Part shown: positions 23,532-34,637 of the stretch, piece by piece
Position numbering within the stretch: the first letter of the stretch is position 1
How the letters are laid out: each line of letters opens with the position of its first letter
Made by a program: the position numbers and the translations under genes
Origin: Neoceratodus forsteri
Lineage: Eukaryota > Chordata > Ceratodontiformes > Ceratodontidae
Length of the DNA: 64,000 nt
Direction of reading: 5' to 3'
Assembly: GCA_016271365.2 (NCBI GenBank)
Contig: CM057454.1
Coordinates: forward strand, 458,705,501 to 458,769,500
Notes under the pieces: model-generated
What the model was told of the DNA's origin: nothing
Seen by the model: only the letters and a program-made list of their open reading frames with translations
Databases searched by the model: none

Positions 23532-23543
23532 CCCCCCATCTTT
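23532..23543. repeat. Target-site duplication of the L1-like LINE, right copy
   Basis: CCCCCCATCTTT, identical to 11355-11366. Confidence 0.7.
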
Positions 23544-24105
23544 GATGTGCAGTTCTATGTGCAGGGAGAACCAAACAGCAAGTCTCTGTTTGCTTCTGTT
23601 GGTTCCCCTTCAGCATAATTCAGGTCCTGGGGCTGCAGGCAGCAGCACTCCTCAGCATCACTCCAGTGTGGGCAAGGGATTATGACGTAAGACCCACGCT
23701 TTTTGGGAGGAAAGAAGAACATTGGTTCCTCAAGTTTCTCCTCCCACTAGCTCATTGGGAATACCCCATCAATCCATTTTATATTCTTTTCCCCAATCAC
23801 CAATGTTGCTGTTCCTCAGCCAGGCAACATTCCAGCCCCATCTACCTCCCCATTTCTGTCACTTATCTAGTCTCAGGGGGTCCACTGGAGCATTTCCTTA
23901 GAGGAGGACATTTTTCTGTGTTGTGGGCTCACTCCAGAGTACTGTCAGTCATGGTCTCTGTTGGGCCAGTCAGGTATGGGGACTAGTGGATAGGTGGGAT
24001 TTGCTTTGGGGGTGCAAATTCTGGCACCATTTTGCCATACATTGGGGCTTCCTCTTGCATTTATCCCTCAGGGATGTGCTGGCTAGGCTGCTAGGTGCAC
24101 CCAAT
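23544..24105. other. No recognised gene
   Basis: Pre-insertion flank of the L1-like element, once joined to sequence ending at 11354. Contains an open frame of 106 codons (23666-23986) without a recognisable domain. Nothing else seen. Confidence 0.4.
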
Positions 24106-24465
24106 TAGGGGTGTGGCTTAGGCAACAGAAAGCCAGGTGTCTATATTTAAAACTTCCTAGTTAGCTTTTTGGCAGAGAACAGCAAGAGGAAGCAGGCAGC
24201 TGCTAGAACTCTTTTTCAGGGATTAAAGAACTAGAACACTACTACGGGACCTTTAATTAGGTAAAAACAAAAAAAACACAAGAGTTAGTGTGTTGCCTGA
24301 GTTGGGTGAAGGAAACTGTTATCTGTGCTGTTAGCTAGGTTATGAGAAGAGCTGTAAATTAGGGGTGTGGCTTAGGCAACAGAAAGCCAAGTGTCTGTAT
24401 TTAAAACTTCCCTAGTTAGCTTTCAGCAGAGAGCAGCAAGAGGAAGGAGGCAGCTGCTAGAACTT
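24106..24465 (+). repeat. CR1 copy 1 5'-UTR tandem repeats
   Basis: A block of about 105 bp beginning ATTAGGGGTGTGGCTTAGGC occurs at about 24106 and 24359 (offset about 254 bp), each ending GCAGCTGCTAGAACT. Just downstream is CCACTTTTATAGGC at 24517, a word also present at 42768 and, on the minus strand, near 51728. Monomeric 5' repeats of this sort commonly hold LINE promoters; promoter function here is inferred. Confidence 0.75.
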
Positions 24466-24859
24466 CTCTACTGGGACTATATAGCCCTTCCTCCCCTCCA
24501 CCCCACTTTAGCCAGTTCCACTTTTATAGGCACTGGATTTGACTGACAACAGGGACTTTCTGTTTGGGAGAAGGAAGGGAATGATCACAGAGGAAGAAAA
24601 GATTCACCATCATAGAAGGAAAATAACAGCTCTCCCTCACTCCCCAGCTGCTGGAAGTCTGTTTCTGAGCCAGTAAGAAGGAGATTTATGAGGAATACAG
24701 GAACTTCCTGTCCCAGAACAGGAATGGTTGGAGCTGTAAAGGCACAGAGGCAGTAGAAAAGTAGGGAGAAAAAACAAACAAAAAAATAAATAAATGGAGA
24801 GAGGAAAGAGTAAGCATACAAAACAGTTGAGGGGCCACAAAAAAGACATGATGGGAGTG

Positions 24860-25820
24860 GTGCCATGCAGTGGCTGTGGAGCGACAGTCTTCCAGGAAAT
24901 GCTCTGGAGGATGTGGTGTTGTCCCAATTGCAGGCACCTCTCTGGGCTGAGGGAAGAGGTTGCTTGTTTTCAGGTTGAGTTGACCAGGATTTGGGGGACC
25001 TCCTCTCCCACCCAGGGACCACCAGGTCCAACGCCGCTGCCTCAGAAGTTGCCAAGAAAGAGGATCCATTGCACCATGGTGGGCTCAAGAAGGGTGTGGT
25101 GCAGGAACAGAGTGCATCCCTCCAGTTGTACCTCTCCACAATTTGTATGCCATTCTGGCTGAGCGTGGTTCCTCTATGCAGGCACCTGCAGTAGAGACCA
25201 AGGAGGATGCTGGGAACCTCCACAAAGGAGACCCACAGGAGGGTGGCATGGGACCCACAGGGAAGGAAACAACCCTGGTGTGAACTCAATTGTTAGGGGT
25301 AGAACTGGGAGAGGGAAGGGAGAGGGAGGTAAAGTGCTCACCCAGTGCCATGGCTTGAGAGATAAGAAACAAATCTTCAAGATCGTAGGAGCAGCTGCAC
25401 AAGAGAGGGAGCTGGACATCACTGTCCACCTAGGGACAAATGACCTGGCTGGAATGGGATCACAGCAGTGCAGGAGGAGTTTGTGGAGTTGGGGAGGGCC
25501 TTAGACAAGTAGCATGCATGGTAACCTTCTCGGAGGTGATGCCTGTCTATGGTATGGGTGAGGCTAGTGCTCCACACCAAGGGTTTCAGTGAATGGTTGG
25601 AAAACTGGTGCAGAGTGCAGGATTTTGGCTTCACTGGGGACTGGGGATCCACCTGAGGATACAGGCTTATACTGGTGCGATGGTCTGCATCTCTCAGAAG
25701 GGGAACCAGTATCCTATAGGGATAGGTTTAAATGCTTCATTGGCGTTACTTAAACTAACCAAGGGAGGAGGACTGAAAGGAGCACAGAAATCCCAGCCCC
25801 CAAAAACAGGGTAGTTAATG
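24860..25820 (+). pseudogene. CR1 ORF1 (copy 1): cysteine knuckle plus SGNH esterase-like domain
   Basis: Reading across frames, WCCPNCRHLSGLREEV at about 24916-24963 is the N-terminal cysteine motif of CR1 ORF1. The esterase-like part at 25270-25470 has VNSIVRG where SGNH enzymes have G-D-S, and DITVHLGTNDLAG, which keeps the G-T-N-D block. CR1 ORF1 proteins bind nucleic acid; the esterase-like domain is a known CR1 feature of unclear role. The frame is broken several times. The 234-codon minus-strand frame at 24585-25289 is antisense to this and is not a gene. Confidence 0.75.
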
Positions 25821-25899
25821 AGGAAAAACACTAAGATAGAGAAGTCAATAGGGAGAAGGGCAGGGGTAAATGAAGAAATAGGCAAAGGCAGTAAGGACA

Positions 25900-28650
25900 G
25901 GGATGGGGCTAAAAGGGTTAAGGCCATCAAACAATGGAGGGCAATGAGTACTGTCATCTGTAGTCTGGGTAACAAGCTCCCTGAACTAGTGGCCTTGATG
26001 GAAGAGGGACGCCTGGATATCATGGCAGTCACAGAAACAAGGTACACAGAGTACCATGACTGGGAAGTCAACATACCAGGTTACACAGTCTACAGAAGGG
26101 ACAGGGAGGGTAGAAGAGGAGAAGGAGGAGTAGCTGTCTACATAAGGGAAGGAATCAATGCAACAGAACTAAAGGGTAAACAGGGAGGAGAGGAGGCTCT
26201 ATGGGTCACCCTGGAGACAGGAAATGGCATCACAATCCGCACGGGTGTTGTATACAGACCCCCATCTCAGGGGGAGGGAATAGACAAGGAAATGATAGAA
26301 GGCATCCTTAGGATGGCAGAAAAAGGGGAGATTTTGTTGATGGAGTAGCTGAATATGCTAGATGTTAACTGGAGCACCTTTGCTGCAGTCACATCAAAGA
26401 GCAGGGTCATTCTCGATGCCCTACAGGAGGCATGACTCAGACAGCTAGTGTTGGAACTCACTCAGAGGAGCAATCTAGACTTGGTACTCTAAATGGGGAT
26501 AGAGAGGATCCTCAAATTTAGAAAGTAGTTAGCCATCTGGGAACAAGTGACCACCAGTGTGTTCACATTACACACCTGCAGACTTGACTCTTCGGTGTGG
26601 TCTCACAAAGCACACCTGGTAGAGTCAAGCCCTACAAAAGTGAGGGCACTGGACTTTAGGAGAGCTGACCTTGTCAAAATGGGAGGAGTGTCTCAGAAAA
26701 GCATTAGCAAAAGGAGAAGAAGGGATGGAGGAACAATGGTGAAACATCAAAACTACGATCACAAAGGCAACAAACCTTTGTGTGAGACAAATAAACAAAT
26801 CAAAACAAAGGAAAAAACTATAGTTCTCAAAAGAGTGGCGGGAAGGTTAGGGAGAAAAGATAACATTTAGGAAGTATAAGGAAACATAGAAGGAGCAGGA
26901 CAGAGAACTGTACCAGTTAGAGCAGAAGGCAATCAGAATAACAAAGGCTCAAACCGAGGAAAGCTAGCCAACTCAGTTAAGAAGGGTGATAAAATCTTTT
27001 ATAGGTGCATTAGGAGTGGAGAAAGTCCAAGGGAGGGAACTGAGGCTTAATAAAGGGGAGGAATGTGGGCAGAGGGTGGCAGTGAAAAGCAGAGATACTG
27101 AGCGAATACTTCTGCTCAGTATTCACAAAAGAAGAGGAGGAGGGGGAGGTACCTAATCCAATCAATAGAAGTACTCTGGATAGGGGGGTTGATACCAGTC
27201 CATTCACAGAAGAAAGGGTTCTGAAAGAAATCCTAAAACTGAAGGTGGACAAAGCAATGGGGCCTGATGGGATTCACCCCAGAATTCTAAAAGAACTAAG
27301 GGAGAACTAGTGACACCACTGACTACCCTTTTTAACAAATCATGGGAAGATGGTGTGGTACCTAAGGACTGGAGAATGGTGGATGTGATTCCCCTTCACA
27401 AAAGTGGGAGCAAAATAGAGGCAGGAAACTTCAGACCTGTTAGTTTGACCTCAGTGGTAGGGAAAATGATGGAATCACTTCTGAAAGAAAGAATTGTTGA
27501 GCACCTGGAGGCAGCGGGCACAGGACCCAAGGCAGCATGGATACACAGTGGGAAGGTCATGTAAGATGAATCTAATAGATTTATTTGACTAGGTGACCAA
27601 AGTAGTAGACCAGGGAGGGGCTGTGGATATGGCCTACCTAGACATTAGCAAGGCATTTGACACAGTCCCACACAAAAGATTAATAAACAAATTAGCCAAC
27701 CTGGGAGTGGGTCCCAGGGTGGTAGCCTGGGTAAAAAATTGGCTCTACAACAGGACACAGAGGCTAATAGTAAATGGAGTTCACTCTGAAGAAAGGGGGT
27801 TATTAGCAGGGTACCGCAGGGTTCAGTACTGGCTCCGATCCTTTTTAATGTCTTTAAGTGACATTGCAGAGGGACTGGAAGGAAAAGTATGTCTCTTTGC
27901 AGACAACACAAAGATCTGCAACAGGGTTGATACACAGGGGGTGGAAAGGATGAGAAGGGACTTGTCAAGGTTGGAGGAATGGTCAAAAGTATGGCAGCTT
28001 AGATTCAATGCAAAGAAGTGCAAAGTAATGCACCTGGGAAACAAAAACCCAGGGAAGAGTACACAATGGGGGTTCTAACAACAACAAAAATGGAAAGGGA
28101 CCTGGGGTTAGTCATACCAGATGACCTAAAGGTAAGCAAGCAATGTGAGAAGGCAGTAAGGAGGGCTGGGGGATACTGGAATGTATTGGAAGAGGCATTA
28201 CCAGTAGAAAACAAGAAGTTGTTATCCCTCTGTACAGACAGTTGGTGAGCTCCCATCTGGAGTACTGCGTGCCATTCTGGAGACCCCATCTCTGCAATGG
28301 CATAGACAGGATGGAGGCAGTCTGGATGAAGGCAACTAAAATGGTGCAGGGTCTGCACCAGAAGTCATACAAAGAGAGACTAAAGGAGCTTAATATGTAT
28401 ACCCTCTAGGAAAGGGGGGGGGCATGATAGAAACTTTTAAGTACCTCAAGGGAATCAACAAAGTCCAGGAGGGTATCATCTTTCAGAAAAAGAGATGTGC
28501 AAGAACAAGGGGGCACAATTTGGAGATAGAAGGGGGATGGCTCAAGGGCAACGTGAGGAAGTATTTTTTCTTGGCGAGGGTGGTGGACACATGGAGCAGC
28601 CTTCCTGAGGAGGTCACAGGGTAAAAACAGTGTGGGAATTCAAGAATGCA
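25900..28650 (+). pseudogene. CR1 ORF2 (copy 1): endonuclease and reverse transcriptase
   Basis: The endonuclease lies at 25930-26470: CSLGNKLPELVALMEEG, RLDIMAVTETRYTEYHDW, EGGVAVYIREGIN and GVVYRPPSQGEG, the usual APE landmarks. The linker is at 26600-27240. The reverse transcriptase is at 27240-28080: DKAMGPDGIHPRIL, VIPLHKSGSKIEAGNFRPVS, YLDISKAFDTVPHKRL and a catalytic box mutated to LFADNTKI (D to N at the second aspartate). The C-terminal part, with YLKGINKVQEG, runs on to about 28620. Stops at 26346 and elsewhere disable it. Confidence 0.9.
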
Positions 28651-28800
28651 TGGGACAGACATAAGACAATTCTGGTGGGGGTAGGAAGAAGTAGGCTGTT
28701 GGTTAACTAGGATCTGCAGCTTATCCAATAGGTAGGGAAATGTGCAGACTGGGTGGGCCAAGCGGTCCTTATCTTCCGTCAAAGTCTATGTTTCTATGTT

Positions 28801-29170
28801 TCATGCACATGTATGTATGTGATTATGTACCTGAGCTGGGTTGTATCCTCTTCCTTGTCACTCTTCTGCTGCACCACCCAGGGGAACAGATAAGAAGAGT
28901 AGAGGAGTATTTTACTTACATTTTTCCATGATTTATTCCCACTTTCTGATTTTAGAAATTTGTTTCCCACCCTTTACATGTACAATATGTTGGTAGACAT
29001 ACAAAATTAGCAGTACCATGTGATGCTAGCAGCCATAGTGCCACATAAGAGTGGAGGCAGTTGGGTGAGGTGGGGGAATAGTATTATTATGAGTTGTGCT
29101 CAGTGCAGGAGACACTTTCAGGAGTTGCTCACTGACTGGCCAGAAGGACTGTTGCAACCTGGCAAAATGT
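28801..29170. other. No recognised feature
   Basis: Non-coding, no repeat matched in the window. Confidence 0.4.
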
Positions 29171-29339
29171 AAAAAAATAAAATGAGGTCATTGAGCAAAT
29201 GGGAAGTATCTTACAACTCCATGGCAGCATCAGGGAAAAAGAGTCAGTGGCTGTAATCACCCAGATGGTTTGAGACTTGGTGTAGTTTGCATCAGGTCTG
29301 CTTAAAGCCGTAGTTCAATTTTGTTGAAAATACTATGAG

Positions 29340-29590
29340 GTTGAAGAAGACAGCAGTAAAACTTCCCAGTCCTTGAGATTATCTGGACTCCTGGCACTTC
29401 TACTTGTGGTCACCCAGGGTTGTGTGGTAGTGGAGAGTACAGAAATCCTTCCTGGAGGAGTGCATCCACTGAGATGTTCAATCATCTTCCCCTGCTCGTC
29501 CCTGATGTCTCAGACTCATTCCTGAATCCAGGTCATCAGCGTCATGGGCAGTAGTGATACCACTGAGCCAATGGGCTGGCTCCCATCATC
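29340..29590 (-). repeat. tRNA-derived SINE candidate
   Basis: On the minus strand the head reads GCCAGCCCATTGGCTCAGTG, then GTATCACTACTGCCCATGAC and CCTGGATTCAGGAATGAG. TGGCTCAGTGG (29560-29570) fits an RNA polymerase III box A. GGATTCAGGAATGA (29516-29529) is a worn box B at tRNA-like spacing of about 30 bases. A non-tRNA body seems to follow down to about 29340 or lower. No A-rich tail on the minus strand and no target duplication is obvious, so the lower limit is a guess. A second copy was not found here. Confidence 0.5.
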
Positions 29591-29639
29591 CCTTTTTCTG
29601 CAAAGTACTTGTCAAGCCTGAGCTTAAATGTTGTTACAC

Positions 29640-30719
29640 TATTAGCATGGCGACAGTCCACTGAACAGATGTAGAGAGAGGGCTACTTGGCTTACTGATG
29701 GTTTTGGTTCTTATTGTATCTTTTATTTTTGCCTTTATGTGTGCTTTGTTCTTTGAATTACATTTTTATTTCTTATTTTTACAGATATATATTTCAATAG
29801 ATAAAATATATAATAGCGCATCAAAAACTCTCTAAAAATCCTAAGCTCCATAGTAGCTGGGCTCATATTATATTGAGCTGTAGTGGGCTGTTGATCTCTT
29901 ATTTTTTGGGGTGTGGGGGGTAATGGGGTGAACTGTGGAAGCAGATTAAAATATGCTTTGACCACATTGTTATCTTGAATTAGCTGTTTTACACATATAT
30001 AACATTTTCTGAATGTATTTTGCTTTTTTCACTTGTATCTTTATACTTTTAAAATCAAACAAACTCTTGATAAATGTATTTGGCTATTTACAGCTTTTGT
30101 TAATATTTTCCCATGTTCTGTCTCTTTCTAATAACTGACATTGGTGATTAAATATGAAAGCTTGCCTCTAACAGTTTGTTACAGTTTCAGAAACTGGGAG
30201 GGTATTAGCCTTCATGGTATCTCCATATAAGGAGCTCTGTGAGAGCCGTGGAGGGTGTGGTTAGTGCTCCAAGTAAAAGACAACCTGGTGCCATGCATAG
30301 TTTCTAGGAGACCATCAGAATTCGAGCAGCACCCCGTAGGCAGAGCTAGCAGCTTCTATTAAGAGTTGAGGAACTTCTCCTAAATGAAGACACTACCATT
30401 ATTTATATTTGCTGATGCAGCAGTGGATGACAAAAGCTTTTACACTGTTGGAACTCTGGACTAAGGGGGACATCTTTTACAAACTACGGTGCACACTAAG
30501 CAATTATTACTGCTTATTTTGCTGAAAGCAGTAAATTAAGTAAAGTAAGTTAATAGTAAATGTTTAGGTAGTTATAAAAGCACATTAATCTTTATAGCAC
30601 CATTACAGCCTATTATCTAAATTTATCCTGATGGGTCTTGTATATTGTGTATACGTGTGTATTTTTCTGTGTTTTAAAATTTTATTAATCTTTGAGAAGT
30701 ATCCTAGTAGACTATAGGC
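29640..30719. other. AT-rich non-coding stretch
   Basis: No frame or repeat recognised. The minus-strand frames are short and AT-biased. Confidence 0.4.
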
Positions 30720-31049
30720 TTGTATATATGGCCACCCTAGCTTCGTCTCCCCCTCATTCTCCCCTACCATACCCCACCCCTTCCTCTCTTCCTCTCCTTG
30801 CCTTCCTCCCACTCTGCCTCTGCTGTCCACCCTTGGTTCGGTTCTTTCAGACCACCTCCCTTAGTCTTAAAGTTCTCCACTGGGCCCTCCTCTCTATTCC
30901 TCTCTCTTCCCTCCACCTTCTCCCCCTCACTCAATGGGGTGAAAGTCCCACTCTGTTTTGCTTCTTTTCTTCTTTCTCCTCCTCCTTGCTGGTGATGTTA
31001 AACCTAATCCTGGCCCCTTTCTCCTTCCCCCTCTACTTTCCCTAAAGAC

Positions 31050-34000
31050 CTCAGCATCTTCCACCTAAATGCTAGGAGCCTCCTCCCTAAGCTTGATTCT
31101 CTTAAAGTTGGAATCTCTTTAGTATTCCCTTTACCTCCTGTGCATATCTGAATCCTGGATCACCTCCAGGATACTAGATGCCAACTTGGCTCTTCCTACC
31201 ACCTCTTCTATCAGGACTGTGGCAAGCATGGTGGTCGAGTGGCCTTAGATGTCTGCCAAAACCTGTCCTGCTGTGTCACCTTCAGAGAGTCAGTTCCTTC
31301 CTCCCACAATCTCCTTCTAGTTAAGCTATACCTTCCTTCCATCCTCCCTATTCATGTTAGTGTTTTCTATGCCTCTCCTAAGATCTCTTCCTCCTCCTTG
31401 GTTGACTCCGTCTCATCCCTTGTTTTCCATGCTGACTCGTGTGAGCTTATCAACTTGGGAGACTTCAACATAAATTGGCTCTTCCCTACTGCCAGGCCCA
31501 CTCTCCACAAGACTGAGTCCCTGAGCCTCACCTAACCAATAGCTGAACACACTGACTCAGTCCTGACTCCTCTAATCTCTCCCTCCTCGACTGGGTGCTC
31601 AGCTCACCCCCCTACCATATAATTGAAGCAGGCACTCTACCTGATGCCTTCAGTGAGCACAGCATGACCTACTGTATCAAGAAAGTGAGGTCCACGCACT
31701 CTGCTCCCAAATACCTTTGGTCCAGGTCACTCAGGACTCTGGACTCAAATGCCGTCCTACATGACCTTGCTTCCTCCAACTGGTCCCTGATCTGTTCTGC
31801 CACAGATATTGACACTGCTCTCTCCCATTTCCTCTCCATTTTTAACCACACCTAGAACATCCATGCCCCCTTTGTAAACCTAGAGTCAGGCTTTCCTATC
31901 ACCCCTGGATAACCCTGGAAATTATTGATCTTTGTAAGTCCCATGACCAAGCTTGGACTCGTTTCAAATTCTCACAATCCCTGCCTGACCTACAGTCCTA
32001 CAGATCACTCAGAAATTCTTGCACAAAGGCTGTCCACTCTGCCAAGGCCCTCTACTTCAAATCTAATCTCCACTCTAACCTTAATTCTCCTAATTTCTGG
32101 AAGGCTATTCATTCCCTCTTTGATTCTCCAGCCCAGTCTGCTCCCCCTGTCATCCAAGTGAATGGCTCATTGGTTTCTGACCCTCTGTCACTTGCTACTC
32201 ATTTTAACAATTTCTTCACCACCTGTGCTTTTCTCTCATACCAGTCCTCTGGTCACACCCTCCTTCAGTCCCCTCCTGCCTCTCCCCCTCCCCTCTCTCC
32301 TGAAGGCTTCCATTTTCCCCTGTCTCCCCATGAAGTCTTCCTCACCCTTACTTCACTTAATCCATCGATTCCAGCCCCAATGGGCTGGACCACTGCGACT
32401 CTCTGAATCTCAGCTCTGGCTATTGCCTCTCCATTTGCTGACCTTTTGAACCTCTCCTTCTCTCATTGTGCTGTCCCTCAGGCCGAAAGATAGCAAAGGT
32501 AGTACCCCTGCACAAAGGATACTCCTCCTCCTCCCCTGTCAACTACTGGCTGATATCACTCCTTCCCTCCTTGCTAGCTTCAGAAGACCCTCATCTACTC
32601 CAGACATGCTGACTTCCTTTATTTCTCAGATTTCCTATCACCCTTTCAGTCTGGCTTTAGGAAGCACCAGGCCACCATATCTTCTTTGCCAAGAGTAATT
32701 GACTATCCCTCTCTTGGGATGGATCAGGGACATATCACCTCAGCAAGATTCATCGACATGGTCCAAGCCTTTGATTTGGTATCCCACCCTCTCCTCCTCA
32801 ACAAGCTGAACTCTGCAGGCCTCTCAGGGTCCAATGTTGTCTGGTTCCGCTTACACCTCACAGGCCATCAGCAGTCAGTACAAGTGGGTGGTGTCCTGTC
32901 CCTCAGTCTCCCCATCCTAGCAGGTGTCCCTCAGGGCTCTGTCCTGCACCCTGTTCTGTTCTTGGATTTCTTAAAGACCTCCCATCTGCCTGTATCTCTT
33001 CGCATATCCAAATGTATGTGGATGATGGGGTTATTTACGGCCCGTCATCTTCAACTGTGGAAGAGCCACTCCCAAAAGGACTCTCACAGTCTCTGTGGTG
33101 GTTCCACACCCACCAACTCAAGGTCAACACATAGAATACTGTCACTATGACATTTAGTACCAGTCAGAAACTGGCTAGGCTCTCACTTTCTCCTGATTTC
33201 TCTGTGCTTGATGGAACACTCAGGAAGTTGTCCTCATCTTTTTTTATTTTTATTTTAACTTTTGATAACCGGGTAAGACCCACTAGGCACAAGTGCCTAT
33301 TTTCAGGGGTGACCTGGGAGCACTGGGCGGTTAAGTGACTTGCTCAGAGTCACACAATATGTAAGTGGAGGTTGTGAGAATTAAACTCAGGTCTGGTCTG
33401 CTGGATGTACCAAGCTCATTCACACCTTGTTCCTCTAACCTCTAGGCTATACTGCCAGCCCACCTTCAAGTACCTTGGAGTCTGGCTTGACAGCAAGATT
33501 GATTTCTCCATCCATATCAACACCATTCATGCCATGCTCCACCCAAAACCTGGTGCCTTGTACTGTAACAAAGGCTGCCTCTTGCTCCAGATCCACCGAA
33601 GCTGGTAACCAAAATGGTCCTCCCGATCTTTGATTGTGTTGATGTGGTCTATGGTACTGCCCTTTTCTCCTCCCTTGCCTGACTTGATACTCTGCAATGC
33701 CTTCTACTTTTTCCCCACCAGCTCTCCCCTCTGCACTCATCCCTCTACATCCTCCCTCTCACTTCATGTCTCCAGTCCCAATGTGTCACCTTCATCGCCA
33801 AATATTGGCTCAGTTCTATTCCATCCTATCTATCCTCCCTCATCTCCCCTGTTCCCTCCTCTTCCTACTCCATCCACTCCAAGGATTCCCACATCTTCTC
33901 CATTCCTCATCCTCACTCATCTGATGGCCAAGCTGTTTCTCCTACTGGCTCCTGTCCCTCTGGAATCTGGTTCCCTCTCCCCTCCACCTCTCACCTTCAC

Positions 34001-34070
34001 TCTCTGCCATAAGCTATCAACTGAGACAAACCCTAACACCCTTCTGTTCCGTAAATCCCCTTCCTAATCT
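31050..34070 (+). pseudogene. L2/Rex1-like ORF2 (copy 3): endonuclease and reverse transcriptase
   Basis: The endonuclease N-terminus near 31060 reads IFHLNARSLLPKLDSLK. GGRVALDV follows at about 31230 and LINLGDFNINW at about 31448, matching the APE-type order. The reverse transcriptase gives FIDMVQAFDLVSHPLLLNKL at about 32741, [15 protein letters not shown] at about 32915 and, after the SINE, FKYLGVWLDSKIDFSIHIN at about 33463. The catalytic aspartate box falls near 33010, where MWMMGLF replaces a Y/F-A-D-D sequence, so it is probably lost. Numerous stops; inactive. Confidence 0.75.
33239..33461 (-). repeat. MIR-like (CORE) SINE inserted in the LINE
   Basis: On the minus strand, a tRNA-like head (AGCCTAGAGGTTAGAGGAAC, about 33424-33450) is followed by a worn CORE: GGGTTCGAAT-type sequence decayed to GAGTTTAATTCTCACAACC, then CACTTACATATTGTGTGACT and AAGTCACTTAACCGCCC. 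This order (head, CORE with GTGTGACYYTGGGCAAGT-like word) is that of ancient MIR/CORE-SINEs. The T run at 33240-33251 on the plus strand is a degenerate A-rich tail. It splits the LINE frame between 33230 and 33463. Confidence 0.75.
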
Positions 34071-34228
34071 CTTATTCTCTTCTTGATCCTCTCCTGTCAG
34101 CCCCCTCTCATATGAGGCTCTTCAGCATAGTCCCAGCCCCAACATACACTGTGCACTTTGCTCAGCTTACAGTATGGTTAGTCACCATATCATTGCTGCA
34201 TTCACTAAAAAAAAAAAATATCACCAAC

Positions 34229-34345
34229 ACCTTAATCTGGTTCAAGGTCAGTTGGCATTCATCTGTATCCCCTCCCCGGTTGTGCCTGAAAATAGGCAGG
34301 ATTTGTCTAGTGCACTTACCGGTCAACAAAACTAAATAAATAAAA
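34229..34345 (+). repeat. Short dispersed module, copy 2
   Basis: Same module as 11619-11750: CTTAATCTGGTTCAAGGTCA, CCTGAAAATAGGCAGG and TCTAGTGCACTTACCGGTC, then an AAATA-rich tail. It lies within the 3' end of LINE copy 3, whose own tail continues to 34560. Confidence 0.65.
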
Positions 34346-34634
34346 ATTCTGCTGTTTAATGTTTCCACTCCATTTGCTGCTGCCATTGTATTTTTTTATG
34401 CCTATATCCATATTTTTGAAGTGTAATTTATATCCATGTTTTGCTGTGTAAGTTGTTCCTCCTTCTTTCCCTTCCCACAGGTCACACCTGGAAATGAGCC
34501 TTGGCTCAGTGTGCCTTTCCCGGTTATCAACTTTTGACTCACTCACTCACTCACTTACTATCTAACTATATACATTTAAAACAAGAGCAGTCATATGCAA
34601 TTTAAGTTAAATCAGAAACTCCCTTCCTAAACAT

Positions 34635-34637
34635 AAT
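34635..34637. repeat. AAT target duplication, foldback A, left
   Basis: AAT directly before GGGCAGGATT; matched at 36263-36265. Confidence 0.6.

Larger units (their letters stand above)
11355..23543 (-). mobile_element. L1-like LINE, minus strand, carrying a nested DIRS element
   Basis: The retroelement is bounded by the 12-mer CCCCCCATCTTT at 11355-11366 and 23532-23543. The left copy runs into the T run that is the reverse complement of the poly(A) tail, as expected for target-primed insertion. Order on the minus strand is ORF1 (about 23440 to 16720, interrupted), a short gap, ORF2 (about 15840 to 12031) and a 3' UTR to 11367. Without the 5.77-kb DIRS insertion the element is about 6.4 kb, a usual L1 length. 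Both ORFs contain stops. Family: L1 clade, judged by ORF1 type and the C-terminal cysteine motif of ORF2. Confidence 0.85.
24106..28800 (+). mobile_element. CR1 LINE copy 1, near full length
   Basis: A non-LTR retrotransposon of about 4.7 kb. It has a repeated 5' UTR, ORF1 with a cysteine knuckle and an esterase-like domain, ORF2 with endonuclease and reverse transcriptase, and a 3' end finishing in the CR1-type word CTATGTTTCTATGTTT at 28785-28800. Both ORFs are frameshifted. CR1 copies are usually 5'-truncated, so retention of the 5' UTR is notable. Confidence 0.88.
30720..34560 (+). mobile_element. L2/Rex1-like LINE copy 3 (distinct family)
   Basis: A second family of the L2/Rex1 group, plus strand: pyrimidine-rich 5' part, endonuclease, reverse transcriptase and a 3' end with an ACTC microsatellite (about 34539-34556). 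It contains a MIR-like SINE at 33239-33461 and the dispersed module at 34229-34345. Its coding strand is strongly C- and T-rich, unlike copies 1 and 2. Confidence 0.75.

Noticed and set aside
24585..25289. 234-codon open frame on the minus strand
   Set aside because: It is antisense to CR1 ORF1 and its 5' UTR; no domain, and the sense strand shows the cysteine knuckle and esterase blocks.
33630..34067. 145-codon proline- and serine-rich frame
   Set aside because: Result of the pyrimidine-rich 3' part of the LINE; the reverse-transcriptase motifs indicate another frame.
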